Of a DNA stretch of 64,000 bases, positions 17,361-25,193 are shown piece by piece. Position 1 is the first letter of the stretch, and every line of letters begins with the position of its first letter. Under the pieces are notes generated by a model. That model saw nothing but the letters and a program-made list of their open reading frames with translations, did not search any database and had not been told where the DNA came from. The stretch is from Tepidiforma thermophila (GTDB lineage Bacteria; Chloroflexota; Dehalococcoidia; Tepidiformales; Tepidiformaceae): contig NZ_PDJQ01000001.1 of the NCBI RefSeq assembly GCF_002563855.1, positions 682,001 to 746,000 of the forward strand. The letters are read 5' to 3'. Position numbers and translations under genes: made by a program.

Positions 17361-18101
17361 ATGACCGAGCCGCGGCCCCGCGTCGATGTCGTCATCCCCT
17401 GCTACAACGAGGTCAAAGTCCTCGAGCAGAGCACCCTCGCCACCCTCGCCCTCTTCGACCAAAACCCCCAGTACGACTGGCGCCTCGTCATCGCCGATAA
17501 CGGCTCCACCGACGGCACCTCCGAGCTCGCCCGCCGCCTCGCCGCCGAACATCCCCGTGTCCATGCCCTCGTCCTCGAGGTCAAAGGCCGCGGCCTCGCC
17601 CTCCGCGAAGCCTGGCTCCAGAGCGACGCCGACATCGTCAGCTACATGGATGTCGACCTCTCTACCGACCTCGCCCACCTGCCGGAGCTCATCGCCCTCG
17701 TCGCCGAGCGCGGCTGCGACGTGGCCATCGGCTCCCGGCTCGCCCGGGGCGCGAAAGTCAAACGCCAGCTCAAGCGCGAAATCACCAGCCGCGGCTACGT
17801 CGCCCTCATCCGGCTCACCTTCCCCCGCCTCCGCATCACCGATGCCCAGTGCGGCTTCAAGGCCCTCAGCCGCCGCGCCGTCGAGCTCGTCGTCCCCCGG
17901 ATCGAAAACCGCATGTGGTTCTTCGATACCGAGCTCCTCATCCTCGCTCACCAGGCCGGACTCAGGATCTGCGAGCTCCCCGTCCGCTGGGTCGAAGACC
18001 CGGACACCAAGGTCAAAATCGTGAGCACCGCCATCGAAGACATCCGCGGGCTGCTCCGCATGCGCTTCCGCCGCCCGCAGCACCGAACGCACGCGGCCTG
18101 A
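17361..18101 (+). CDS. family 2 glycosyltransferase, dolichyl/polyprenyl-phosphate glycosyltransferase type
   Basis: Encodes 246 residues of a GT-A fold enzyme without membrane helices. The motifs VDVVIPCYNE (9-18), DNGSTDGT and the metal-binding DVDLSTD are present, along with DAQCGFKAL and a late W-V-E-D-P-D-T, all typical of DPM1/GtrB-like enzymes that load a sugar onto a polyprenyl phosphate. The product would feed glycosylation of lipids or surface proteins. It stands alone, with no partner transferase nearby. Confidence 0.87.
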   Translation: MTEPRPRVDVVIPCYNEVKVLEQSTLATLALFDQNPQYDWRLVIADNGSTDGTSELARRLAAEHPRVHALVLEVKGRGLALREAWLQSDADIVSYMDVDLSTDLAHLPELIALVAERGCDVAIGSRLARGAKVKRQLKREITSRGYVALIRLTFPRLRITDAQCGFKALSRRAVELVVPRIENRMWFFDTELLILAHQAGLRICELPVRWVEDPDTKVKIVSTAIEDIRGLLRMRFRRPQHRTHAA

Positions 18102-18160
18102 CCGTTCCGCACTTGCTTACATCCGAACGTCAAGGTTGGCCGCGCGTGTGGGCTCGCGGT

Positions 18161-18189
18161 TTGATCCGCTCCCTGCCCGATGGTATAAC
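18161..18189 (+). promoter_or_regulatory. promoter of the bc-complex operon
   Basis: TTGATC (18161-18166) and TATAAC (18184-18189) are separated by exactly 17 bases, the best sigma70-like promoter in the window. It gives an mRNA leader of about 75 bases before the 39-residue gene at 18270. Nothing else is seen in 18102-18269. Confidence 0.75.
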
Positions 18190-18269
18190 TCAGCCTTGCT
18201 ACAGGATTCACAAAGTTCCCGCACCGGGGCCTGCTGCGCCCCGCAGCCGGGGAGGGGGAGGCCGGCCGC

Positions 18270-18389
18270 ATGGAATGGGCTAATCTACCGCACGACTTCG
18301 CAGAACCCCTCGAACTCGTTATCGTCGCGATCTCCATCACCGCCATGCTCGGGATCCTCGTGCTCTTCGGGCAGTGGTGGCAGAAATAA
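18270..18389 (+). CDS. 39-residue single-span membrane protein, first gene of the bc operon
   Basis: The frame runs ATG to TAA and encodes 39 residues: a polar start ([16 protein letters not shown]), one membrane helix (about residues 15-34) and a Trp-rich end (GQWWQK). GGGGAGGGGGAG lies eight bases before the ATG, a strong ribosome binding site. It ends 14 bases before the cytochrome b ATG and follows directly on the operon promoter, so it is very likely translated and probably a small accessory subunit of the complex, analogous in size to the Pet subunits of b6f. No homologue is recognised. Confidence 0.7.
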   Translation: MEWANLPHDFAEPLELVIVAISITAMLGILVLFGQWWQK

Positions 18390-18403
18390 GGCAGGAAGAC
18401 CGC

Positions 18404-19156
18404 ATGGCCGTCGAAGCACCACCCAAGCCAACCCTCGCCGATAAGATCTACGACAGGCTCTTCCACAACTACGTCTGGAAGTCCATCTTCCGCACCGGCT
18501 ACCCGAACACGCCGCGCAACCAGATGCTCATCGTTGCGACGAACGTGTTCCTCCACCTCCACCCGACCCGCATCCACCGCACCCACGTCAAAATCACCCA
18601 CACCTACTGCCTCGGTGGCCTCTCCTTCTTCATGTTCCTCGGGCTCACGGTCACCGGCATCCTGCTGATGTTCTACTACGTGCCCTCCGTCGAGCGGGCC
18701 TACCTCGATATCCAGAACATCACCACCACCGTCCAGTTCGGCCAGCTGATGCGCAACATGCACCGCTGGATGGCCCACGCCATGGTCATCCTCGTCTTCC
18801 TCCACATGATGCGCGTCTTCTACACCGGCGCCTACAAACCGCCGCGCGAATTCAACTGGGTCGTCGGCGTCATCCTCCTCGTCCTCACCTTCCTCCTCAG
18901 CTTCACCGGCTACCTCCTCCCGTGGGACCAGCTTGCCTTCTGGGCCATCACCGTCGGCTCCGAAATCGCCGGCTCGGCGCCCGTCCTCGGCCCCAAGACC
19001 CGCTTCTGGATGCTCGGCGGCTTCGAAGTCGGCCCCAACGCCCTCATCCGCTTCTACACGCTCCACGTCATCGGCCTGCCGCTGCTCGCCGCCATCTTCA
19101 TGGCCGTCCACTTCTGGCGCATCCGCCGCGACGGCGGCCTCGCCCGGCCGCTCTAG
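18404..19156 (+). CDS. cytochrome b N-terminal subunit (cytochrome b6 type)
   Basis: Encodes 250 residues with four core membrane helices. Heme ligands appear as H-x13-H in helix B ([15 protein letters not shown]) and H-x14-H in helix D ([16 protein letters not shown]); the 14-residue spacing marks b6 rather than mitochondrial-type cytochrome b. C69 in HTYCLGG matches the Cys that covalently binds the extra heme ci/cn in b6f and Bacillus complexes. The start at 18404 follows AGGAAG by five bases; an upstream in-frame GTG (18374) overlaps the small gene and lacks such a site. The subunit holds both b hemes of menaquinol oxidation. Confidence 0.93.
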   Translation: MAVEAPPKPTLADKIYDRLFHNYVWKSIFRTGYPNTPRNQMLIVATNVFLHLHPTRIHRTHVKITHTYCLGGLSFFMFLGLTVTGILLMFYYVPSVERAYLDIQNITTTVQFGQLMRNMHRWMAHAMVILVFLHMMRVFYTGAYKPPREFNWVVGVILLVLTFLLSFTGYLLPWDQLAFWAITVGSEIAGSAPVLGPKTRFWMLGGFEVGPNALIRFYTLHVIGLPLLAAIFMAVHFWRIRRDGGLARPL

Positions 19157-19192
19157 GCCCGGGCTCCACACCAGGTTGAGAGAGGGGAACGC

Positions 19193-20083
19193 ATGGCAAC
19201 CGCAGTCGTAGCCCGCCCCGTCGCGCGCCCGCAGCCCCGCGCGCGCGACGAAGAGGTCCTCGTCTGGCCCGACCTCATCTTCATCGAATTCATCTCGGCG
19301 CTCGTCTTCACCGTCGGCCTCCTCATCCTGTCGACGTTCATGAACGCGCCGCTCCTCGACCAGGCGAACCCCGACGTCACCCCCAACCCCTCCAAGGCGC
19401 CGTGGTACCTCCTCAACCTGCAGGAGCTCCTCCTCCACATGAACGCAGCCATGGCCGGCATCATCGTGCCGACCGTCTGGCTCATCCTCCTCGCCGCCTT
19501 CCCGTACTTCGACCGCGATAACGAAGGCCAGGGCGCCTGGTTCGCCACCGAAAACGCCTGGCGCATCACCATCGTCTCCGGCATCGTCGCCTTCGTCGGC
19601 ACCTGGCTCCTCATCCTCTGGGATACCGGCAAAATCGCCTACTTCCTCAATGCCTGGTTCGGCCTCTCCGGCGGCGATACCTTCCGCTTCCTCGAGAACG
19701 TCCGCTCCATGCAGTCCCAGCTCCCCTGGCCCGAGTGGTCGCGCAGCATCACCTACCTCCCCTTCGAGCTGCGCATCCTCGATGGCACCGGCCGCGGCGG
19801 CCCAACCACCTTCCAGCACCTCGATTTCCCCGGCTGGCTCGTCGAGCAGGCGATTCCCATCACCGCCCTCGTCGGCCTTCCCAGCCTGCTCATCTACACC
19901 CTCTGGCGGATGGGCTGGGTGGTGAGCCGCCGCGATGCGCTCCTCGCCCTCTTCACCGGGTTCGTCGTCGTCTTCGGCGTCCTCACCCTGGTGGGCACGG
20001 CGTTCCGCGGCCAGGGCCAGGAGCTCGTCATGCCCTGGCAGCTCAAGGTGAGCGAAGGCATCCCGGGCGAGGAGGCGCACTGA
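19193..20083 (+). CDS. cytochrome b C-terminal subunit (subunit IV-like)
   Basis: Encodes 296 residues, long for subunit IV (about 160), with extra membrane helices after the three core ones. The quinol-oxidation motif, PEWY in mitochondria and chloroplasts, reads APWY in [13 protein letters not shown] (near residue 70), so the Glu is missing, as is common in menaquinol-oxidising complexes. It starts after GAGAGGGG and pairs with the b6-type subunit 36 bases upstream. An insertion of about 70 residues ([12 protein letters not shown] onwards) between helices is unlike the plant or cyanobacterial form. Confidence 0.9.
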   Translation: MATAVVARPVARPQPRARDEEVLVWPDLIFIEFISALVFTVGLLILSTFMNAPLLDQANPDVTPNPSKAPWYLLNLQELLLHMNAAMAGIIVPTVWLILLAAFPYFDRDNEGQGAWFATENAWRITIVSGIVAFVGTWLLILWDTGKIAYFLNAWFGLSGGDTFRFLENVRSMQSQLPWPEWSRSITYLPFELRILDGTGRGGPTTFQHLDFPGWLVEQAIPITALVGLPSLLIYTLWRMGWVVSRRDALLALFTGFVVVFGVLTLVGTAFRGQGQELVMPWQLKVSEGIPGEEAH

Positions 20084-20084
20084 C

Positions 20085-20693
20085 ATGGCACAGGCTCAAC
20101 CCGCTCCCCGCGCAACCGGGCGCATCGAACGCGCCCGCCAGATCGAAGCCCGCAAGCTCGCGCGCCGCTCCTTCCTCCGCGTGAGCGCCTTCTCCGGCCT
20201 CGCCCTCTTCACCGGCGGCCTCATCGCCAGCTTCCTCGGCTTCTTCAACCTCCGGAAGCCCACCGGCTTCGGCGGCACCGTCACCGTCACGCCCGACCGC
20301 ATCCCGCGGCCCGGCGCCGACCCGGTCCGCATCCCCGAGGGCAAGTTCTGGCTCGTCAACCTGAACGGCCCGGAGGGCGACGTCCTCCAGGCCGGCGGGA
20401 CCGGCGGCCTCCTCGCCCTCTACTGGAAGTGCCCCCACCTCGGCTGCACCGTCCCGTGGAACCCCGCCTTCAACGGCGCCGCGGTCAACTTCCCCGGCAT
20501 CATCGGCTGGTTCCGCTGCCCCTGCCACGGCTCCACCTACTCGAAGGCCGGCATCCGCGTCTATGGCCCCGCACCCCGGCCGATGGACACCATGGCCATC
20601 AAGGTCAACGGCGACGGCTCCGTGAGCGTCAATACCGGCCAGATCACCGGCGGCGCGGCCGATAACCCCCTCCGCGCTGTACCGTACGCCTGA
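20085..20693 (+). CDS. Rieske 2Fe-2S protein of the bc complex
   Basis: Encodes 202 residues. An N-terminal twin-arginine sequence (ARRSFLR) and hydrophobic anchor (about 28-48) direct Tat export with a retained membrane helix. The cluster ligands are C116 and H118 in CPHLGC and C145 and H148 in CPCHGS; C121 and C147 form the usual disulfide. The ribosome binding site GAGGAGG lies in the end of the upstream gene, whose stop codon is one base before this ATG. It carries the first electron from menaquinol to the downstream cytochrome/cupredoxin. Confidence 0.94.
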   Translation: MAQAQPAPRATGRIERARQIEARKLARRSFLRVSAFSGLALFTGGLIASFLGFFNLRKPTGFGGTVTVTPDRIPRPGADPVRIPEGKFWLVNLNGPEGDVLQAGGTGGLLALYWKCPHLGCTVPWNPAFNGAAVNFPGIIGWFRCPCHGSTYSKAGIRVYGPAPRPMDTMAIKVNGDGSVSVNTGQITGGAADNPLRAVPYA

Positions 20694-20708
20694 CCCGAGG
20701 AGGTTCGA

Positions 20709-22559
20709 TTGAACACCCAAAAGCAGATCATCCTGATCGTCGCCCTCCTCTTCATGACTGTCGGCGGCTGTGCGGCCTACGCCGCCATCGACCTCCCGGT
20801 CCGCGCCCCCTCCCAGGAGGAGTGGACGCTCAATGAATCCCGCGAGCGCGGCGCCCTCCTCTACGCCAATAACTGCCGCACCTGCCACGGCAACCGCGGC
20901 GAAGGCGGCGTCGGCCTCCCCCTCGATACCCCCGAGCTGAAGAACCAGGACCCCCTCGTCCTCGCCGCCAACAAGGCGATGATCCGCCGCACGCTCTACT
21001 GCGGCCGGGCCGGCACCCTCATGCAGCCCTGGCTCAACACCAACGGCGGGTCCCTCAACGCTATCCAGATCGAACACCTCATCAACCTGATCACCGCCCC
21101 CGAGGACACCGAAGTCGACGGCGTCCCCACCTCAAAGTGGTGGCTCGAAGCCGAGCACTTCGCCCACAACCTGAACACTGAGCTCTCGGCCCTCGTGGGC
21201 GGCGATACGCTCTCCACCATCGCGAAGGCTCACGGCATCGGCTACCGGGAGATTTCGGCTGCGAACGGCAACCGGAACGTTGACGAGATCCTTCCGAAGA
21301 ACACCCGCGTCCGCATCCCCGGCTTCAAGGCCCGTCCGGACGGCTACATCTACACCGTCTACAAAGACAACGAGACGCTCCGCAAAATCGCCGACAGCCA
21401 GCTCGTTGGCCCCGTCATCATCGCCGACCTCAACGGGCTGAAATACACCTTCGAAGAAAAGCGCGGCGTCGCCACCCTCCAGCTCCTCACCGAAGATGGC
21501 AAGCCCCGCGCCGGTCTCTTCCCGGGCGAAATCCTGGAGCTCCCCGAAGGCGCGACCTACATCGTCGCCGCCGGTGATACCCCTGCCTCCATCGCCGAGC
21601 AGCATGGCATCACCGTCGCCGACCTCCGCCGCCTCAACCCTGCCATCTTTGAGGGGGTGAACGATACCGACCCCCTGGAGCACCGCCGGCAGCTCAACCT
21701 GCCCAGCCTCGTCTACATCGCCCGCGAAGGCGATACGCTCCAGGCGATTGCCGAGGCCCATGGCATCACCGACGTCGCCGGCCTCGCGCAGCTGAACAAC
21801 CTCGACGCCGGCGCCCCGGTCGTGAACCCCGGCCAGGAGATCCGCCTCCCGAACGGCACCCGCTACATCGTCGGTCTCGCGGACACCTGGGAGTCCGTCG
21901 CCCGCAGCCACAAGACCACCGCCGCCGAGCTCGCCCGCGCCAACGGCAGCGACCCCGCTACCCCGCTCAGCCAGGATGTCGTCCTGCAGCTGCCGAAGAT
22001 CGACCGGTACACCGTCAAGGGCCAGACCCTCGATGAGGTCGCCGAGGGCTTCGCCAACGTCACCGCCGCGACCCTCGCAGAGGCCAACGGCATCCAGCCC
22101 GACTCCGTGCTCGCCATCGGCACCACCCTGAAGCTGCCCGACTCCGCGTGGGGTACCGCCCCGCCCGATGCCATCAACCCCGGCACCGCCTGCGTCCAGT
22201 ACGCCATCCCCAATGCGGTCTTCGCAACACTGCCCGGCCTCGGCACGCCGGTCACCATCGAAAAGCCGGAGGAGTTCAGCACCGAGGTGACCATTGAGGC
22301 GCACGCCAACGACTGGACGGTCGTTGCGGATGGCCAGCGGAAGGAGCCCAACATGGGCGGTGTGAAGGTGAAGCCCGGCACCACCATCACCTTCACCTCC
22401 ATCGTCGGCCTCCACAACATCGTCTTCAACGGCGAGGCCCAGGGCCCCGACCTGAAGCAGGGCGACACCCGCCAGATCACCATGAACACGCCCGGCGAGT
22501 ACAAAGTCACCTGCGACTACCACCCGCCCATGCTCGCCTACATCTGGGTGGAAGAGTAG
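20709..22559 (+). CDS. cytochrome c - LysM repeats - cupredoxin fusion protein
   Basis: Encodes 616 residues from a TTG five bases after GAGGAGG. The N-terminus is a signal helix with a lipobox-like V-G-G-C21. A class I cytochrome c domain follows: C56-x2-C59-H60 and a probable axial Met in GTLMQPW. About six LysM-like repeats run from residue 160 to 480, several beginning Y-I/T-V-x-x-G-D-T. The C-terminal cupredoxin (about 510-616) has a His in LHNIVF and C602-x2-H605-x2-M608, the amicyanin-like type 1 copper ligand set. In the bc operon it would take electrons from the Rieske protein, with LysM tethering it to cell-wall polysaccharide. Such a three-part fusion is not one I know. Confidence 0.88.
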   Translation: MNTQKQIILIVALLFMTVGGCAAYAAIDLPVRAPSQEEWTLNESRERGALLYANNCRTCHGNRGEGGVGLPLDTPELKNQDPLVLAANKAMIRRTLYCGRAGTLMQPWLNTNGGSLNAIQIEHLINLITAPEDTEVDGVPTSKWWLEAEHFAHNLNTELSALVGGDTLSTIAKAHGIGYREISAANGNRNVDEILPKNTRVRIPGFKARPDGYIYTVYKDNETLRKIADSQLVGPVIIADLNGLKYTFEEKRGVATLQLLTEDGKPRAGLFPGEILELPEGATYIVAAGDTPASIAEQHGITVADLRRLNPAIFEGVNDTDPLEHRRQLNLPSLVYIAREGDTLQAIAEAHGITDVAGLAQLNNLDAGAPVVNPGQEIRLPNGTRYIVGLADTWESVARSHKTTAAELARANGSDPATPLSQDVVLQLPKIDRYTVKGQTLDEVAEGFANVTAATLAEANGIQPDSVLAIGTTLKLPDSAWGTAPPDAINPGTACVQYAIPNAVFATLPGLGTPVTIEKPEEFSTEVTIEAHANDWTVVADGQRKEPNMGGVKVKPGTTITFTSIVGLHNIVFNGEAQGPDLKQGDTRQITMNTPGEYKVTCDYHPPMLAYIWVEE

Positions 22560-22582
22560 CGCCTCACACTCGGGTGCATACA

Positions 22583-22607
22583 AAGGGGGCCGGGCAACGG
22601 CCCCCTT
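22583..22607 (+). terminator. rho-independent terminator of the bc operon
   Basis: GGGGGCC (22585-22591) pairs with GGCCCCC (22599-22605) around a seven-base loop. A adjacent to the left and T to the right (AA/TT) extend the stem. A short T-containing tail follows (TTCGTTTG). Confidence 0.8.
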
Positions 22608-22697
22608 CGTTTGACCGCCGCATCCCAGCTCCGTACGATCCGGGCGATTCACCGCGCCCGCGCGCAAATCTCCAAAACAGGAACAGGGGTAGAAGGG

Positions 22698-23000
22698 ATG
22701 GCAGCAGCCCAGACTGGCAAACGGTACGTCGTGCCCGGCGGTGTCGCCGAATTCATCGTGACCAAAGGCGGCAACGGAGAGCTCCGCTGCGGCGATGTGC
22801 CCATGCAGATCCGCGGCCAGGAAGACCCGAACGTCACCGTCGACACCACCGGCATGGAAACCGTGCAGCTCGGCAAGCGCTACCGCGACGAGCAGACCGG
22901 CATCGAAGTCCTCGTCGTCAAGCCCGGCCCGTGCGCCCTCAACGTCGACGGCCGGCCCATGGAGCTCCTCCAGCCCAAAGTCCTCCCCTCGGCCGACTGA
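22698..23000 (+). CDS. duplicated desulforedoxin-like domain protein with lost metal ligands
   Basis: Encodes 100 residues made of two homologous halves (7-37 and 59-89), each starting GKRY and containing E-F/V-I/L-V-x-K and a P-M near the end. The halves look like the desulforedoxin/desulfoferrodoxin N-terminal fold, which normally has C-x2-C and C-C-G-x-P-M iron ligands. Here the first pair reads VVPG and DEQT, and the second reads RCGD and NVDG, leaving at most one Cys per half. Metal binding is therefore unlikely. AGAAGGG touches the ATG, so the start is slightly uncertain. Assignment to the family is from memory of its consensus. Confidence 0.7.
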   Translation: MAAAQTGKRYVVPGGVAEFIVTKGGNGELRCGDVPMQIRGQEDPNVTVDTTGMETVQLGKRYRDEQTGIEVLVVKPGPCALNVDGRPMELLQPKVLPSAD

Positions 23001-23075
23001 CCGCGGCCTTGCCGCACAGGCGCTACGATCAGGTGGCCCGCTTCCCGGCGGGCCACTCCCATTTCCGGCACTGCC

Positions 23076-23540
23076 ATGTCGCTCGAGAAAGCCATCGAAT
23101 CGCAAATCCAGGAGGCCATGGCCGCCGGTCTCTTCGATAACCTCCCCGGCGCCGGCAAACCCCTCCGCCTCGACGGCAACGAAAACGACCCGAACTGGCT
23201 CGGCCACCACATCCTCAAGAACGCCGGCGTCCTCCCCGAGTGGCTCAACCTGGCCCGCGAGATCGAACACGCCCTCGAACAGCTCGCCGGCATCGACGAT
23301 GCCCACCGCCGCCTCTGCGAACACGCCGCCGCCACCGGCGACTGGGCCGGCCACCGCCTCGCCATCCTCCACGCCCGCCAGCGCTACGAAACCCTCGCCC
23401 GCGACATCCGCCGTATGCAGGACCGCTTCAACCTCGATGCCCCCGGCATCCGCACGGAGCGGCCGGGCATCTGGGTCGAGTACCACCTCGAACGGCTCGA
23501 TGCCCGCATCCCCGAGAGCCAGCGCCGGCTGTTCGCCTGA
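23076..23540 (+). CDS. DUF1992 (DnaJ-related, DnaJC28-like) protein
   Basis: Encodes 154 residues. The N-terminal signature is characteristic of DUF1992: the start MSLEKAIESQIQEAM, then GLFDNLPGAGKPL (about 19-31), then PEWLNLAREIE. Despite the DnaJC28 link, no J-domain or H-P-D motif is present in this bacterial form. Function is not established. No ribosome binding site is obvious before the ATG. It lies between two short-gene units and is followed 78 bases later by rpsU. Confidence 0.87.
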   Translation: MSLEKAIESQIQEAMAAGLFDNLPGAGKPLRLDGNENDPNWLGHHILKNAGVLPEWLNLAREIEHALEQLAGIDDAHRRLCEHAAATGDWAGHRLAILHARQRYETLARDIRRMQDRFNLDAPGIRTERPGIWVEYHLERLDARIPESQRRLFA

Positions 23541-23618
23541 GCAGCCCAACCCGTGATACATTGACCAATGCGCCCCGCGCGCACCCACTCCAACCAGAAG
23601 GCGAGGTGAGAGCCGCTC

Positions 23619-23834
23619 TTGTCCGAAGTCATCGTTGCCGAAGGCGAGCCCTTTGAAGTAGCCCTCAAGCGCTTCAACAAGCGCGTCCAGCAGGACGGCA
23701 TCCTTTCCGAAGCGCGCCGCCGCGAGCACTACGAAAAGCCCAGCGTCAAGCGCAAGAAGAAGGAAGCCGCGCGCCTTCGCAAACTCCGCAAGAAGCAGCT
23801 TCGCAGCGAAGCCCGAGCCGCAGCCCGGCGCTGA
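23619..23834 (+). CDS. rpsU: 30S ribosomal protein S21
   Basis: Encodes 71 residues from a TTG that follows GCGAGGTGAG. The sequence fits bS21: [20 protein letters not shown], then the [20 protein letters not shown] block and a basic Arg/Lys/Ala tail. It binds the 30S platform near the 3' end of 16S rRNA and matters for initiation on leadered mRNAs with a Shine-Dalgarno sequence, which is of interest because many genes here appear leaderless. It is followed by a hairpin and then yqeY, the common rpsU-yqeY arrangement. Confidence 0.93.
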   Translation: MSEVIVAEGEPFEVALKRFNKRVQQDGILSEARRREHYEKPSVKRKKKEAARLRKLRKKQLRSEARAAARR

Positions 23835-23866
23835 GCCGCCTCGCAGCAACCGCTACGCACACACAC

Positions 23867-23894
23867 GATGGCCCGGCAGCTTCGCCGGGCCATC
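23867..23894 (+). terminator. stem-loop after rpsU
   Basis: GATGGCCCGGC (23867-23877) and GCCGGGCCATC (23884-23894) form a perfect 11-bp stem with a six-base loop. There is no T-run, so it may act as an attenuator or mRNA-end stabiliser between rpsU and yqeY. An in-frame ATG at 23868 inside the stem is not a credible start for yqeY. Confidence 0.7.
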
Positions 23895-23912
23895 CCATTC
23901 CGGAGCACCGCC

Positions 23913-24410
23913 ATGTCCCTCCGCGACCGCATCCAGGCCGACCTCGCCGACGCCATGCGCACCCGCGACGAAACCCGCAAATCCACCCTCCGCATGCTCC
24001 TCTCCGCCATCAAGAACGCCGAAATTCGCACCCCGCCGGCAGGCGCCACCGACGAAGAGCTCGCCCGCATGGCCGAACTCCCGCCCCTCGTGCTCGATGA
24101 CGCCGCCGTCCTCGCCCTGATCCAGAAGCAGATCAAGCAGCGGAAAGAGAGCATCGAGCAATTCGCAAAGGCCGGCCGACAGGACCTCGTCGAGAAAGAA
24201 TCCGCCGAGGTCGCCGTCCTCGAGAGCTACCTCCCGCAGCAGGCTTCCCGCGACGAAATCGAAGCCGCCGCACGCCGCGTCATCGCCGAAACCGGCGCAA
24301 GCTCCCCGCGCGACCTCGGCAAAGTGATGCCCGTCCTCACCCGGGAGTTCGCCGGCCGCGCCGATGGCCGGACCATCAACGACGTCGTCCGCAGCCTCCT
24401 CGCCGGCTGA
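23913..24410 (+). CDS. yqeY: GatB/YqeY-domain protein
   Basis: Encodes 165 residues from the ATG at 23913, which follows CGGAG by seven bases. The YqeY fold is clear from MSLRDRIQADLADAMRTRD, LRMLLSAIKNAE, and LESYLPQQASRDEIE in the middle. The domain is shared with the tail of GatB and is thought to bind tRNA, but the role of the free-standing protein is not known. It sits right after rpsU, as in many Firmicutes and Actinobacteria, and six bases before a HAD-family gene likely translated from the same mRNA. Confidence 0.9.
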   Translation: MSLRDRIQADLADAMRTRDETRKSTLRMLLSAIKNAEIRTPPAGATDEELARMAELPPLVLDDAAVLALIQKQIKQRKESIEQFAKAGRQDLVEKESAEVAVLESYLPQQASRDEIEAAARRVIAETGASSPRDLGKVMPVLTREFAGRADGRTINDVVRSLLAG

Positions 24411-24416
24411 CCTGCA

Positions 24417-25142
24417 ATGACCGTCCGTGCCGTCCTCTTCGACTGGGAGGGCACCCTCGCGCGGCAGGGCGCCGAGCCAGTGCCGGCAGCCTGCGCCGCC
24501 GTCGCCGACTACGCCGCACGCAACCTCGGCGTTGCAGCCCGCCCCGCCGACCTGGAACGCGCCTTCACCGCCGTCCTTCCCCACCGCGCCCCCTCCGGCG
24601 GCGACCGCGCCCCCGAGATCCGCGGCATGCTTGGCCAGGCCTTCACCTGGCTCGGCTGGCCGGCATCTGCCGGCGACGTCGAAGCCGCAGCCCGGGTCTT
24701 CTTCGAAGCCGCCAGCCGCGGCCTGCAGGTCTTCGACGATGCCCGCGCCGTCCTCGCCTCCCTCAAGTACCGCGGCTACCGCGCCGGCGTCGTCAGCAAC
24801 TCCATCTTCCCCGCCGAGTACTGGCGGCCCCTGGTCAACAGCCTCGGCCTCGCCGGCTACCTCGAAACCTTCGTCTCTTCGGCCGATGTCGGCCTCGCCA
24901 AACCGAACCCGTCACCCTTCCGCCGCGCCCTCGCCGACCTCGGCATCCCGCCCCACGAAGCAATCTTCGTCGGCGACACCCCCGCGACCGACATCGCCGG
25001 CGCCCGCGCCGCCGGCCTGCGCGCCATCCTCCTCGACCGCCATGGCCGCCGCCGCGAGGCAGCCGGCTACCTCGTCATCCAGCGCCTCAGCGCCCTCGCC
25101 GATGTCCTCGGCGAAGGACTCTCGCCCCTCGCCGGGCCGTAG
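24417..25142 (+). CDS. HAD-superfamily hydrolase
   Basis: Encodes 241 residues of the haloacid dehalogenase-like phosphatase type. Motif I is D9-W-E11-G-T, so the second, proton-transferring Asp is Glu. Motif II is in VVSNS, motif III Lys in LAKPNP, and motif IV in FVGDTPATDI. The cap between motifs I and II is all helical (C1 type). It starts six bases after yqeY with no separate ribosome binding site, implying coupled translation. The substrate, probably a small phosphate ester, is unknown. Confidence 0.85.
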   Translation: MTVRAVLFDWEGTLARQGAEPVPAACAAVADYAARNLGVAARPADLERAFTAVLPHRAPSGGDRAPEIRGMLGQAFTWLGWPASAGDVEAAARVFFEAASRGLQVFDDARAVLASLKYRGYRAGVVSNSIFPAEYWRPLVNSLGLAGYLETFVSSADVGLAKPNPSPFRRALADLGIPPHEAIFVGDTPATDIAGARAAGLRAILLDRHGRRREAAGYLVIQRLSALADVLGEGLSPLAGP

Positions 25143-25193
25143 GCACCCGGCGGCGGGCGCCCCATCCCGCTCTGGTATGCTGGGGTCACCACG

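Noticed and set aside
21132-23849. 905-codon minus-strand frame across the cytochrome fusion and following genes
   Set aside because: It crosses several unrelated + genes and a terminator and has no recognisable motif; an antisense artefact.
23868-23912. Upstream start for yqeY at 23868
   Set aside because: That ATG lies inside a perfect 11-bp hairpin and adds residues not found in the family; the ATG at 23913 has a ribosome binding site.
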